A stretch of 16,570 bases of DNA from contig JADFHG010000010.1 of NCBI GenBank assembly GCA_022567365.1, positions 1-16,570 of the forward strand, in the 5' to 3' direction. Shown here in pieces: positions 1 through 7,235 of this stretch. Made by a program: the position numbers and the translations under genes. Within the stretch, counting starts at the first letter, position 1. Each line of letters starts with the position of its first letter. The stretch comes from Planctomycetota bacterium (lineage in GTDB: Bacteria > Planctomycetota > Phycisphaerae > UBA1845). The notes under the pieces were generated by a model, which saw nothing but the letters and a program-made list of their open reading frames with translations, was not told where the DNA came from and did not search any database.

Positions 1-639
1 TATGATGCAATACGTGCAGAAGGCGTCGCAGCCGTCCTGAACCTTGAGGAACGCCCGCTGGTGGTTAAAGAAGCGGGAGATCGGCGGCCCGAGCGTCGCC
101 AACGTGTTGACAATCGGCAACGCGGTGGGAATAATTGCTGGCGTCGGCTCCTTAGGGGGCCGCGCCGAATTGTGGTGTCCGCGGGTTGCCGACGGCGGCC
201 TCATCCATACTTGATCTTTCCCTGCGGGCTGACGCGGAGATACCGGTTGCTGCGAACCAAGCGGCCCGTCCGCTCCCGGCGTCGGCGCGTGATCCAACCG
301 ATCGACAAGAAGTTTGCGGATTTCGACCGCAACGTCGACATCGTGGCCGATCACGGCGAGAACGCCTGCGATTTCGCGCAGGCGCTCGCGGTCGGCGGCC
401 GCTCCGCAGCCGATGACGATGACCGGTGTTTGCCCTTTGCCGGCGAGCCGACGAATGGCCTGCCGGCTCTTGGCCAGCGCGGTGCTGGTGACCGCGCAGG
501 TGTTGACGACCGCGAGATCGGCGCGTTGCCCGCGCTCGACGGGGCGGAATCCGATTGACTCTAGTACTTCGCGAACCTGCTCGGTTTCGTACTGATTGAC
601 TTTACACCCGAGCGTCGCGAGTTGATACTTTGCCGCCAT
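1..639 (-). CDS. mtaB: MtaB-type tRNA methylthiotransferase, 5' part (truncated by window edge)
   Basis: Radical-SAM enzyme of the MiaB/MtaB family. MtaB adds a methylthio group to N6-threonylcarbamoyladenosine at position 37 of tRNAs. Reading the minus strand from ATG at 639 gives 213 uninterrupted codons to the window edge. The N-terminal UPF0004 domain starts LGCKVNQYETE and carries the three cluster cysteines C12, C48 (in NTCAVT) and C78. The radical-SAM motif CxxxCxxC is C204/C208/C211, inside KVQDGCDAFCTYC. The motifs LGCKVNQYE and RAFLKVQDGC are typical of MtaB rather than MiaB or RimO. The TRAM domain and most of the radical-SAM barrel lie outside the window. Odd point: about 80 low-complexity, proline-rich residues (roughly 115-195) separate the two domains, which looks longer than usual. 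The gene is divergent from the pilM-like gene, with a 119-base gap and no strong ribosome-binding site. Confidence 0.93.
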   Translation of the reverse strand, partial: MAAKYQLATLGCKVNQYETEQVREVLESIGFRPVERGQRADLAVVNTCAVTSTALAKSRQAIRRLAGKGQTPVIVIGCGAAADRERLREIAGVLAVIGHDVDVAVEIRKLLVDRLDHAPTPGADGPLGSQQPVSPRQPAGKDQVWMRPPSATRGHHNSARPPKEPTPAIIPTALPIVNTLATLGPPISRFFNHQRAFLKVQDGCDAFCTYCII

Positions 640-640
640 A

Positions 641-667
641 CCCGCCGACTGTACACCGAACGGCGGG
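641..667. repeat. Inverted repeat in the mtaB/pilM divergent intergenic region
   Basis: A perfect 7-base inverted repeat, CCCGCCG at 641-647 and CGGCGGG at 661-667, with a 13-base loop. It lies immediately upstream of the mtaB start, so it would form a hairpin in that leader, or could be a protein-binding site in the divergent promoter region. No T-tract follows on either strand, so it is not a terminator. Functional assignment is inference. Confidence 0.35.
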
Positions 668-758
668 GGTGGGAAACATCCGCGATTCACGTCGCAGCCA
701 CAACGAGTGGGTGGCGGCGGTCGCGGGCGGTCGTTGTTGAACCAGGGAGAGTCGATTT

Positions 759-2852
759 ATGGCGGGCGCGCAAACCGTATGGGGCATAGACGTTGGACGA
801 TGCGCCCTAAAGGCGATCAAGTTGCGCGCGGTTGGTGACGGCACGGTTGAAGTGCTCGCGCACGACTACATCGAACATGCAAAAATCCTCACCCAACCGG
901 ACGCCGATCGCAACGAGCTGATCAGCGCCGCGCTGGAGAAATTCCTTTCGCGAAACGACATCTCGCGCGACCAGATCGTCGTGTCCGTCCCAGGCCAACA
1001 TACGCTGGCCCGCTTCACAAAACTGCCGCCGGTGGCCCCCAAGCGGGTGCCCGACATCATTCGCTATGAGGCGGATCAGCAGATCCCGTTCGACATGGAC
1101 GAGGTCATCTGGGACTACCAGACGTTTACCCAGGAGGATCTCCCCGACATCGAAGTGGGGATCTTCGCAATGAAGCGGGAGTTGATCCGCGAGCACCTTC
1201 TCCATTTTGAACAGGCCGCTATCGAGCCGATGATCGTCCAATCCGGCCCGCTTGCGGTATACAACGCGATGCACTTCGAGGGACTGCTCAAGGGCGACAC
1301 CACGATGGTGATGGATATTGGGGCGGAGTGTACGGACCTGATTATCGGCACCGCCCACGGCCTCTGGACGCGCTCGATCCCGATCGGCGGGAACAAATTC
1401 ACCGAGGCGCTCGTCAGATCATTTAAGTTGTCGTTCTCCAAGTCGGAGAACCTGAAGCGCTCGGTCCCGACGAAGTTCAAGCGGCAGATATTCCAGGCGA
1501 TGCGACCGATCCTCTCCGATCTCGTGCAGGAGCTCCAACGATCGCAGGGTTTCTATGCCTCCACCCACCGCGACGCGAACATCGTCAACGTCTACGTCCT
1601 TGGAAACGCGTCTCGGATGGAAGGGCTGCGCAAGTACCTACAGCAGAACCTCGGTCTCGCCGTGAAACGTCCGGAGGGCATCAAGAAGGTCGGCGGTGAC
1701 GGCGTGGCGAAGGCGAGCAAGCTCGCCGAGAATCTTCCCGCGTTCTTTTGCGCATACGGACTCGCGTTGCAGGGTCTCGACCTCGTGCCCGTCATGAGCA
1801 ATCTGCTTCCCGTGGAGCTCGCGAAGCAAGTCGTATGGCGTAAGAAGCGTCCGTCCTTCGCGGCGGCGGCTGCGTGTCTGCTCGTCGCGGGCGGGCTGGT
1901 CTGGTTCCGCCAGTCCGCCGACCTCAGCGCGTTGGCCGCGGGCGGCGACGACGCTACGCCCGCGTTCGATGCGCGTAAGGTGATCGCGAACGGATGCTCA
2001 CCCGGTTTGCCTCCGAAGATGTGCGCAAAACAGATCCTCGACGCGGGCAACAAACTCAAGAGCGAATACCGCAAGCTTGAAGGCGGGGGAGGCGCCCAAC
2101 GCGAGGAGGCCGAATCGCTGGTAGCGCTCCAGCGGCACAAGATGCTCGTTCCGCGGGTTCTTCGAGTCATCCACGAATCGGTGCCCGTCCCCAGCGCCGC
2201 GCTGGGTGCGGCGACTACGCAGGCGGACGTGCGCATGGCGATTGCCGATCTGGTTGCCTCGAACGATTCGATCGCGCAGCGGGAGAATCGCGAACAGCTC
2301 TTCATCAAGTCGCTGGACATGCAGTACCAGTGGAACCTCAACGAATACGATTGGGTCAGCCTGTTCGACGTGCCCGATCCCATCAACGACCCCGACGCCG
2401 AGGTTCGAGGCATTTTCGTCGAGATCAAGTGCACATCGCCGCATAAGGACGGCGCCAAGTTTGTCGAGGAGCGTTTCCTCAGTGTGCTCCGCGAAAAAGG
2501 GCGCGTCGCGGGACAAGGTTTTTACATCGATCGGGCGATCATAGTCGAGGCGTCGCGTGTGGAAACACGGTCGGGCAAGTCGGGCGGTCCCCGCTCATCG
2601 AGCGGACGCGTGCCGATCGGGCGGGGTGTCGCGCCGGGCGTTATGGGCGGCGGAGGAGGGATCGGCGGCGGACCGGCGGGTGCCCCGATTATTCGACAGG
2701 CAGACATGAACCCGGACGCGCTCGATCCGATTACGGATGAGCCGATCGAGAATGATTGGAGCTTTGAGATCTGGATCGACGTGATCCTCGAAGATTACGA
2801 AGAGCCCGAAACGGGCGATGACGGCACCGCCGAGGAAGACGGGGGCGGGTAG
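759..2852 (+). CDS. pilM: PilM-like ATPase-fold protein fused to a PilN-like membrane module
   Basis: Predicted inner-membrane/cytoplasmic component of a type IV pilus-like assembly platform, 697 residues against roughly 350 for ordinary PilM. The start ATG has AGGGAGA at 744-750 at good spacing. Residues 1-345 are an actin-like ASKHA domain: WGIDVGRCALKAIKL (phosphate-1 type), VMDIGAECTDLIIG near 184-197 (phosphate-2 type) and VLGNASRMEGL near 280-290. At 347-351 the sequence reads SNLLP, resembling the conserved N-terminal motif by which PilN docks on PilM. A basic stretch (WRKKR) and one hydrophobic segment at about 366-383 follow. The remaining 310 residues are presumably periplasmic: mixed helices, then a glycine-rich linker around 615-650, then an acidic tail. 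This order suggests a PilM-PilN fusion. The ASKHA part is secure; the PilN/PilO-like reading of the C-terminal part is inference. A GC-rich hairpin overlaps the stop codon. Confidence 0.9.
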   Translation: MAGAQTVWGIDVGRCALKAIKLRAVGDGTVEVLAHDYIEHAKILTQPDADRNELISAALEKFLSRNDISRDQIVVSVPGQHTLARFTKLPPVAPKRVPDIIRYEADQQIPFDMDEVIWDYQTFTQEDLPDIEVGIFAMKRELIREHLLHFEQAAIEPMIVQSGPLAVYNAMHFEGLLKGDTTMVMDIGAECTDLIIGTAHGLWTRSIPIGGNKFTEALVRSFKLSFSKSENLKRSVPTKFKRQIFQAMRPILSDLVQELQRSQGFYASTHRDANIVNVYVLGNASRMEGLRKYLQQNLGLAVKRPEGIKKVGGDGVAKASKLAENLPAFFCAYGLALQGLDLVPVMSNLLPVELAKQVVWRKKRPSFAAAAACLLVAGGLVWFRQSADLSALAAGGDDATPAFDARKVIANGCSPGLPPKMCAKQILDAGNKLKSEYRKLEGGGGAQREEAESLVALQRHKMLVPRVLRVIHESVPVPSAALGAATTQADVRMAIADLVASNDSIAQRENREQLFIKSLDMQYQWNLNEYDWVSLFDVPDPINDPDAEVRGIFVEIKCTSPHKDGAKFVEERFLSVLREKGRVAGQGFYIDRAIIVEASRVETRSGKSGGPRSSSGRVPIGRGVAPGVMGGGGGIGGGPAGAPIIRQADMNPDALDPITDEPIENDWSFEIWIDVILEDYEEPETGDDGTAEEDGGG

Positions 2853-2861
2853 ACGCCCGCC
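2844..2861 (+). other. GC hairpin overlapping the pilM-like stop codon
   Basis: GGCGGG (2844-2849) pairs perfectly with CCCGCC (2856-2861) around a six-base loop that contains the TAG stop. There is no U-tract, so this is not a canonical terminator. It might protect the 3' end or slow readthrough into the 402-base gap; this is inference from pairing only. Confidence 0.3.
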
Positions 2862-3254
2862 GATGCGATCCAGCAACGCCGACGCGCCTCCGCAGGGTAT
2901 CGACCGCGCGGCGCTGTTCCCGAGAAAACGGATTCAAACGCGGCCCGGTGGGGTACGGCACCTCGCGAGAGTTGCCTTGTTCAAACCGTCGCGACGGCGG
3001 ATGGCTCCGTTCCAAGAGTGTTTGGAAGGCTCGCGTGGATGTGGATGCGATCTGAGGAAACGACATCGAGCTATCAGGGATCGGCCGTCCGCCGTCAGAC
3101 AGAGCACGGGGAACGTCACTCAATGCGTTGTGAGACAAGGGGTTGTGCGCAATCGCTGTTGTAAGCGTCGGCGGTTCCGTAACTGTAGCTGAAGGCTGAT
3201 AGCTGACGGCTTTTCAACCACGCTCGAAGGACTTTTTGCCAGGAGACGAAACGG
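2853..3254. other. 402-base non-coding gap between the pilM-like gene and the next gene
   Basis: No credible gene is seen. Open frames here give arginine/proline-rich translations without domains, signal peptides or ribosome-binding sites. It holds a perfect 12-base palindrome CCGTCGCGACGG (2986-2997), a small hairpin TTCCAA/TTGGAA (3010-3015 with 3022-3027), and a short heptamer repeat (3187-3214). No confident promoter or U-tract terminator was recognised. The gap is notable because PilM, PilN and PilO genes are usually packed tightly. Confidence 0.6.
3187..3214 (+). repeat. Short tandem heptamer repeat (RGCTGAN-type)
   Basis: Four consecutive seven-base units: AGCTGAA (3187-3193), GGCTGAT (3194-3200), AGCTGAC (3201-3207) and a degenerate GGCTTTT (3208-3214). 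Similar words in inverted orientation lie upstream: AGCTATCAG at 3069-3077 and GCCGTCAG at 3091-3098 are reverse complements of words inside the repeat (3196-3204 and 3203-3210). They resemble heptameric short tandem repeats known from intergenic DNA of other bacteria. The array ends 40 bases before the next start codon. Confidence 0.6.
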
Positions 3255-4532
3255 ATGGATTTCATCCGACGCCACTTGTTTCTCATCGTATGCGGTGTGG
3301 TAAGCCTCGTGGGGATTGCCCTCGGTGTGAGCGGCCTGAGAAATACGCCCCAGGTTCTCGCGGGACTGGAGAACGCGAAGACGGTGTACGACAATCTCGA
3401 CAGCCTGCGATCTCATGGGGTCAGTCCGGCGATGATCGACACGAAGAGGGCGGCCATCCAGAAGATCGTCGACAAGCGCGATAATCTGTTCGAGAAAGCG
3501 AAGGAATACTGCCGCTACAAACCGCTTGCGGCTGACGTATTCCCGGACGGCACCAAAGACGCGCGACTGGGATTTCAAAAGCGGTACACCGAAGCAATGT
3601 GGGATCTGTTTGCTGCGCTCAAACCGGTCGCCCCGCCGAGCGATTTTGAAATCGCGCAGATGCGCGACGTCATCGCCGATGAGAAACATGATTTGTCGAC
3701 CGAGCGGAGGATGTTCGGCTCGGGCGGGGGTGATGCACCGGACGACCAGCCCGACCATACCCCGGCCGGTGTGCTCACATTGAGCGGTGCAATGAAGGAT
3801 ACGTATGCCCGCGCTGCCATGAACAAGGCGCAAGGGGGATACTGCTACGCGATCCGACCGGGCAAGACGAACGAGCGGGCTCAACAGCCCAGTCTCGAGT
3901 TTCACCCCGAAATGAAAGGCACGGATGAGGTCTTCGAGATTTACCTGGAGGACTGCTGGGATGCGCAGGTCGGATACTGGCTGCAGAAGGACGTCATCGA
4001 TGCGATCGTCGCCGTCAACGAGCGCGCGGCAACCCGGATCCTCGACAACGACGGAGCGCCATGGGTCGGCGTGTTGCCGGTCAAGGAAGTCGTCTCCATT
4101 CGCACGAACGACGGTTACATCGAGTCGGGCGGCGAAATCCTCGCCGGCGGTGACCCCGGGGGCGACAGGCCCGCTCTTCCCCCGGGCACTGATTCCAGCG
4201 TCTTTACGGGAACCGCTTCGACGGGGACGTACGACGCGAAGCAGTTTTCCGTCAAGCTGGTGATGGACCAGCGGTACATCACGGAACTCGCCGATGAGAT
4301 TTGTCGAGGCACGTTTCATGCGCTGGTGCGCGTGAGCTACAAGGCGGCGAGCGTCAATCGCAGGATGCACCGCAAGATCTACGGCGCTGGTCCCGTCGTC
4401 CGTGTCGTAATGGACTTCGAGACGATCATGCTTGGAAGCCCGTATCGATGTTGGATGCCGGAGGCGGTCCGTGAGCAATACGGGCTGACGTGCCCTGGAC
4501 CGGTAGAGCCGGATGACTCAGGCGAGGAGTAG
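3255..4532 (+). CDS. Single-pass inner-membrane protein, PilO/Amuc_1100-like architecture
   Basis: 425 residues; ATG preceded by AGGAG at 3241-3245. A short cytoplasmic N-terminus (MDFIRR) is followed by one membrane helix at about 7-24 and a helical, probably coiled-coil stalk (about 35-95). After that comes a low-complexity linker (GSGGGDAPDD, about 155-165) and a periplasmic region. The C-terminal part contains two alternating beta/helix blocks (around 215-300 and 325-400), compatible with the ferredoxin-like folds of PilO-class proteins. No sequence motif proves PilO identity, because this family diverges quickly. The call rests on topology, size order and position between the PilM-like gene and the secretin, as in the Akkermansia pilus-like locus. 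The next gene starts 22 bases downstream, so the two are likely co-transcribed. Exact function unknown; component of an envelope-spanning platform is inference. Confidence 0.6.
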   Translation: MDFIRRHLFLIVCGVVSLVGIALGVSGLRNTPQVLAGLENAKTVYDNLDSLRSHGVSPAMIDTKRAAIQKIVDKRDNLFEKAKEYCRYKPLAADVFPDGTKDARLGFQKRYTEAMWDLFAALKPVAPPSDFEIAQMRDVIADEKHDLSTERRMFGSGGGDAPDDQPDHTPAGVLTLSGAMKDTYARAAMNKAQGGYCYAIRPGKTNERAQQPSLEFHPEMKGTDEVFEIYLEDCWDAQVGYWLQKDVIDAIVAVNERAATRILDNDGAPWVGVLPVKEVVSIRTNDGYIESGGEILAGGDPGGDRPALPPGTDSSVFTGTASTGTYDAKQFSVKLVMDQRYITELADEICRGTFHALVRVSYKAASVNRRMHRKIYGAGPVVRVVMDFETIMLGSPYRCWMPEAVREQYGLTCPGPVEPDDSGEE

Positions 4533-4554
4533 CCGCCACAAGGAGTTTGCGACA

Positions 4555-6501
4555 ATGGCAAAACAACTAGTCGGACCGGTCGAGCGCCATATCGACAAGG
4601 CGATACTCGGAATCACCGGAGTAATCGTGATCTACGTCGTCGCGGCCTACCTCATCACCCCGGCGCATCAGATCGAAATAGGCGGACAGTGGGTCGCGCC
4701 CGAGGTGATCAATGAACAGGTCGCTAAACACGCCAACAGCGTCCGCGACGTAATTCGGACGAAGCGCCCACCGGAAGCGGACGACACGGACGACCCGTTC
4801 GAGCCCCTGCCGGGGTTCGTGGCGGCGTTCGAGTTGACCAACGTACCGCCCGAGCGTGCATTGCCGATGGGCGTCGCCATCCACCCGGACGTTCCGCTCG
4901 TCGGTCCGGTCAAAGTCATCGCCGGTACGGCCAAGCTCGTCGAGGTCGTCACCCTGCCGCAGCCGGTCGTCGAGGTTGGCCGAAGCACGTGGCGATTCAT
5001 CGAGACGGACGGCGCTGACATCCCCGTCAACTGGGTGACCGTCTCGGCCGTCTTCGATCGCGAGGAGCAGATGCGCCGACAGCGCGAGGCCTACGAGCGC
5101 GGTCTCGACGCGGTCGTCATCGGCGACGTCCAGACGCAACGTCGCACGCAGCGGCGCGACGGGAGCTGGTCAGACGACGACTGGCGATTGGTCTACGGCT
5201 ATTCATCGATGGAGCCGATCGATCGCCCGACGATATCGCTGGTCCAGAAGGATGAGCAAATCACCGTGCCGGGTGGTGAGCTTGCCATGCTGGAGAAGTA
5301 TATGACGTCCCTTCGCACACCCAAGGTCCAGTTGGACCTGATTCGACCACTCCCCCCCGAAACGATGAATGGCTCGTCGTGGAAGTTCCCGATCATCACC
5401 AACCACCGGGACGTGGTCGTCATGGACGACGAGTACCTCTTTCCGGAAGGCGAGCCGAATTCGGACCCCCAGGATCGCTACGAGGGGATTATCGAGCCCG
5501 AGGCGACCATTGTTGCGGACAAGACACTGACGCGGGCGCCGACGGCGCGGGAGGATGCGGCCAAGAGCGTCGCCGAAGCCGAGTTGCTGATCCAGCGATC
5601 CCGCAGGGAACTGGCCAAAGACCTGGCAATCGAAGCGTACAACATTCTCAAACGGGTGACGCAGTCAAGCAACGCGTCTCCAAGCGACAAGGACAAAGCA
5701 AGGCGGCTGCTCGAGGACGCGGAACAGGCCGAACGCGACATCGATCGTGAAATCTCGAAGCGGCGCAAAAGGATCCGACGCGGGCCGAGCCCTCGGGGCG
5801 GCGACGACGGGTTGGGACAACGCGTCATTGCCTCCACGCAGCAGCTTTGGGTCATCGATGGTCGCCCCGAGGCCGTTGTCGGAGGAGAGACGTACCAGTA
5901 CCGCATGCGGGTACTCATCCACAACCGGTACGCCGGTCAGCCGAGCAAACTCCGCAACGCCAACGACGCGACGGTGCTGCTCATTCCCGGCGAGTGGTCG
6001 GAGGCCACGGCGCCGGTGACCATCGAGGCGAGCAACCAGTACTACATCACCCATGCCGCCCCGGACCGCGGTACGGTCTCCGTGGGGATCTTTCAATGGT
6101 TCGAGGGTGTTTGGGTCGAGGACGGTCCGAAGCTCGCCATCGGCGATTCCGTCGCGCGCCGCGCCCGCCATAAGGTACCCATGCCGGACGGGTCCGAGGG
6201 GGTGGATAATCCGGAGATCGACTTCGTCGTCGACGCCACAATCGTCGACATCGACTTTGCCCGAGCCCATCGCGAACGGAAGAAGGTCGCCGGCGGCGGC
6301 CTGAAGTTCGAGCGAACGGACGCGACGACGTCGGTCGTCCTGGTGGACTCCGGCGGGCAACTCGTCGAGCGGTTCCTCTCCGTCGACAAGAACGCCCGCA
6401 GGGCCGCCAACGTCAAAAAGCGGGTCTGGAAGGCGCCCAAGAAAAAGAGAATCACGAGGGCACCTAAACCCAAACCGGGATTTTCCGATTTCGGCCCGTA
6501 G
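4555..6501 (+). CDS. Large single-pass membrane protein with central coiled coil, pilus/secretion platform component
   Basis: 648 residues. The ATG at 4555 is chosen over an in-frame ATG at 4513 because AAGGAG (4540-4545) sits nine bases before it, and the earlier start would overlap the previous gene without a ribosome-binding site. The N-terminus MAKQLVGPVERHIDKAILG leads into one membrane helix (about 15-34). A proline-rich periplasmic linker follows, then a beta-rich region (about 90-290). A strongly charged helical segment at about 335-410 has the look of a coiled coil. A second beta-rich domain (about 425-540) has repeated aromatic positions (YQYRMRVLIHNRYAG) and could be an immunoglobulin/fibronectin-like or PilP/GspC-like fold. 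The C-terminus is very basic (KKRVWKAPKKKR). I do not recognise a named family. Topology and position suggest a periplasmic bridge between the PilM/N/O-like proteins and the secretin; that is inference. Confidence 0.6.
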   Translation: MAKQLVGPVERHIDKAILGITGVIVIYVVAAYLITPAHQIEIGGQWVAPEVINEQVAKHANSVRDVIRTKRPPEADDTDDPFEPLPGFVAAFELTNVPPERALPMGVAIHPDVPLVGPVKVIAGTAKLVEVVTLPQPVVEVGRSTWRFIETDGADIPVNWVTVSAVFDREEQMRRQREAYERGLDAVVIGDVQTQRRTQRRDGSWSDDDWRLVYGYSSMEPIDRPTISLVQKDEQITVPGGELAMLEKYMTSLRTPKVQLDLIRPLPPETMNGSSWKFPIITNHRDVVVMDDEYLFPEGEPNSDPQDRYEGIIEPEATIVADKTLTRAPTAREDAAKSVAEAELLIQRSRRELAKDLAIEAYNILKRVTQSSNASPSDKDKARRLLEDAEQAERDIDREISKRRKRIRRGPSPRGGDDGLGQRVIASTQQLWVIDGRPEAVVGGETYQYRMRVLIHNRYAGQPSKLRNANDATVLLIPGEWSEATAPVTIEASNQYYITHAAPDRGTVSVGIFQWFEGVWVEDGPKLAIGDSVARRARHKVPMPDGSEGVDNPEIDFVVDATIVDIDFARAHRERKKVAGGGLKFERTDATTSVVLVDSGGQLVERFLSVDKNARRAANVKKRVWKAPKKKRITRAPKPKPGFSDFGP

Positions 6502-6528
6502 CCGGAAGTCCACACATGCGATGGTGCC

Positions 6529-6546
6529 GCGCTGCGGCGGCAGCGC
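6529..6546 (+). other. Hairpin downstream of the coiled-coil membrane protein gene
   Basis: GCGCTGC (6529-6535) and GCAGCGC (6540-6546) form a perfect 7-bp stem with a four-base loop, 27 bases after the stop codon. No U-run follows (TGACCAAACA), so it is at best a weak or Rho-assisted 3'-end structure. Confidence 0.3.
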
Positions 6547-6806
6547 TGACCAAACACGGGCAGCGCATTTGCGAGTCCCCGCCAGCGGCGACTGGGCGCC
6601 GCGCTGCGGGGAAGGACACCGTTGGTTCGGGAGCCCGAGACCCTCGGCGGCGGCGTTCGCGAGCCGCGGATCCAACGCGCTGAGCTTCGGCACCGCGCGT
6701 CCCGCTTGACGGCCGGAGTGATCCGCACATGTTACCCAAACCAACATTCCGGTCGGTTTGACAGACCTCGGACCGCCCGGACCGTCCGGATTCGCCGCTC
6801 GCCGAG

Positions 6807-6818
6807 CCGACATGTCGG
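6807..6818. promoter_or_regulatory. Perfect 12-base palindrome, possible operator
   Basis: CCGACATGTCGG is its own reverse complement. It stands in non-coding DNA about 220 bases upstream of the promoter-like sequence of the secretin gene. No regulator gene is nearby. A 12-base palindrome in GC-rich DNA can arise by chance, so the regulatory reading is weak. Confidence 0.2.
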
Positions 6819-7035
6819 GCGGCGGACGGCCTTGTTCCGCCCGTTGATGAGGGCGTTTCCGTGGGACCGCATCGAGCTCAGCTCCACGCCAATCGGTCCA
6901 AGGTGGCCGCTTTGCGGCTCCGATCCAGCCGCGAGCCGCTGCAACGCCATCGGCCCCCGCCGGCTGTCTTTTCACATTTGCACCGCAACTGCGTCGCCCG
7001 GCCGCAAAGAATCTCGATAAACTGCCGGTCAAGAC

Positions 7036-7064
7036 TTGCAGGGCCGAATAAAGGGTCCTAGAAT
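7036..7064 (+). promoter_or_regulatory. Candidate sigma-70-type promoter for the secretin-exbBD unit
   Basis: A -35-like TTGCAG (7036-7041) and a -10-like TAGAAT (7059-7064; five of six consensus bases) are separated by exactly 17 bases. Transcription would start near 7070-7072, giving a leader of about 165 bases before the TTG start at 7236 and placing the 7067-7091 hairpin at the very 5' end. The -35 match is only moderate; planctomycete promoter consensus is poorly known. Confidence 0.4.
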
Positions 7065-7066
7065 CC

Positions 7067-7091
7067 ACGACTCTCGTGGCGCAAGAGTCGT
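7067..7091 (+). other. Perfect 8-bp hairpin at the predicted 5' end of the secretin transcript
   Basis: ACGACTCT (7067-7074) pairs perfectly with AGAGTCGT (7084-7091) around a nine-base loop. It begins three bases after the candidate -10 box, so it could cap the transcript 5' end or overlap the promoter as an operator. Function is inferred from position only. Confidence 0.4.
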
Positions 7092-7220
7092 CATGAGTGC
7101 CGGGGGTAGGCTTCCATCCCCGCGACGGACGGTACGTTGGCCGTCGCGATCGTCGCACCCGCGGACCTGAATGGTGTGTCCGCAGGCCCCGCCGAGGCTG
7201 GTTCCAGGCTACAACGACAT

Positions 7221-7227
7221 GAGGAGG
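7221..7227 (+). promoter_or_regulatory. Ribosome-binding site that sets the secretin TTG start
   Basis: GAGGAGG lies eight bases before TTG at 7236. It is the best Shine-Dalgarno match around the 5' end of this frame and puts the start exactly at a signal peptide, whereas the longer frame from TTG at 7137 has no comparable site. Confidence 0.7.
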
Positions 7228-7235
7228 ATCGTTCC

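Larger units (their letters stand above)
6502..7235. other. 734-base non-coding region before the secretin gene
   Basis: No credible gene. Frames open on both strands translate to arginine/proline-rich sequence without motifs. Seen here: a 7-bp hairpin GCGCTGC-GGCG-GCAGCGC (6529-6546) just after the upstream gene, without a U-tract; a perfect 12-base palindrome CCGACATGTCGG (6807-6818) that could be an operator; a promoter-like pair at 7036-7064; and a perfect 8-bp hairpin at 7067-7091. The size and these elements suggest that the secretin starts its own transcription unit. Confidence 0.6.

Noticed and set aside
61..558. Plus-strand 165-residue open frame
   Set aside because: It lies antisense to the mtaB coding region, which has all family cysteines and motifs; the translation is arginine-rich with no domain.
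2986..2997. Palindrome CCGTCGCGACGG as an operator
   Set aside because: Perfect, but built only of words frequent in this DNA, with no adjacent promoter or regulator gene; mentioned only as part of the gap.
2818..3192. Plus-strand 124-residue frame overlapping the pilM-like 3' end, considered as a lost pilN or pilO
   Set aside because: No membrane helix or PilN/PilO-like pattern; it is Arg/Cys-rich and runs into the heptamer repeat.
3120..4478. Minus-strand 452-residue open frame
   Set aside because: Antisense of the single-pass membrane protein gene, which has a ribosome-binding site, a membrane helix and coherent codon use. Long antisense frames are common in GC-rich DNA.
6622..7020. Plus-strand 132-residue open frame in the secretin upstream region
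   Set aside because: No ribosome-binding site, domain, signal peptide or membrane segment; composition looks like translated GC-rich spacer.
7137..7235. N-terminal extension of the secretin from TTG at 7137
   Set aside because: It would bury the signal peptide 34 residues inside the protein and lacks a Shine-Dalgarno; TTG at 7236 has both a good site and a clean signal peptide.
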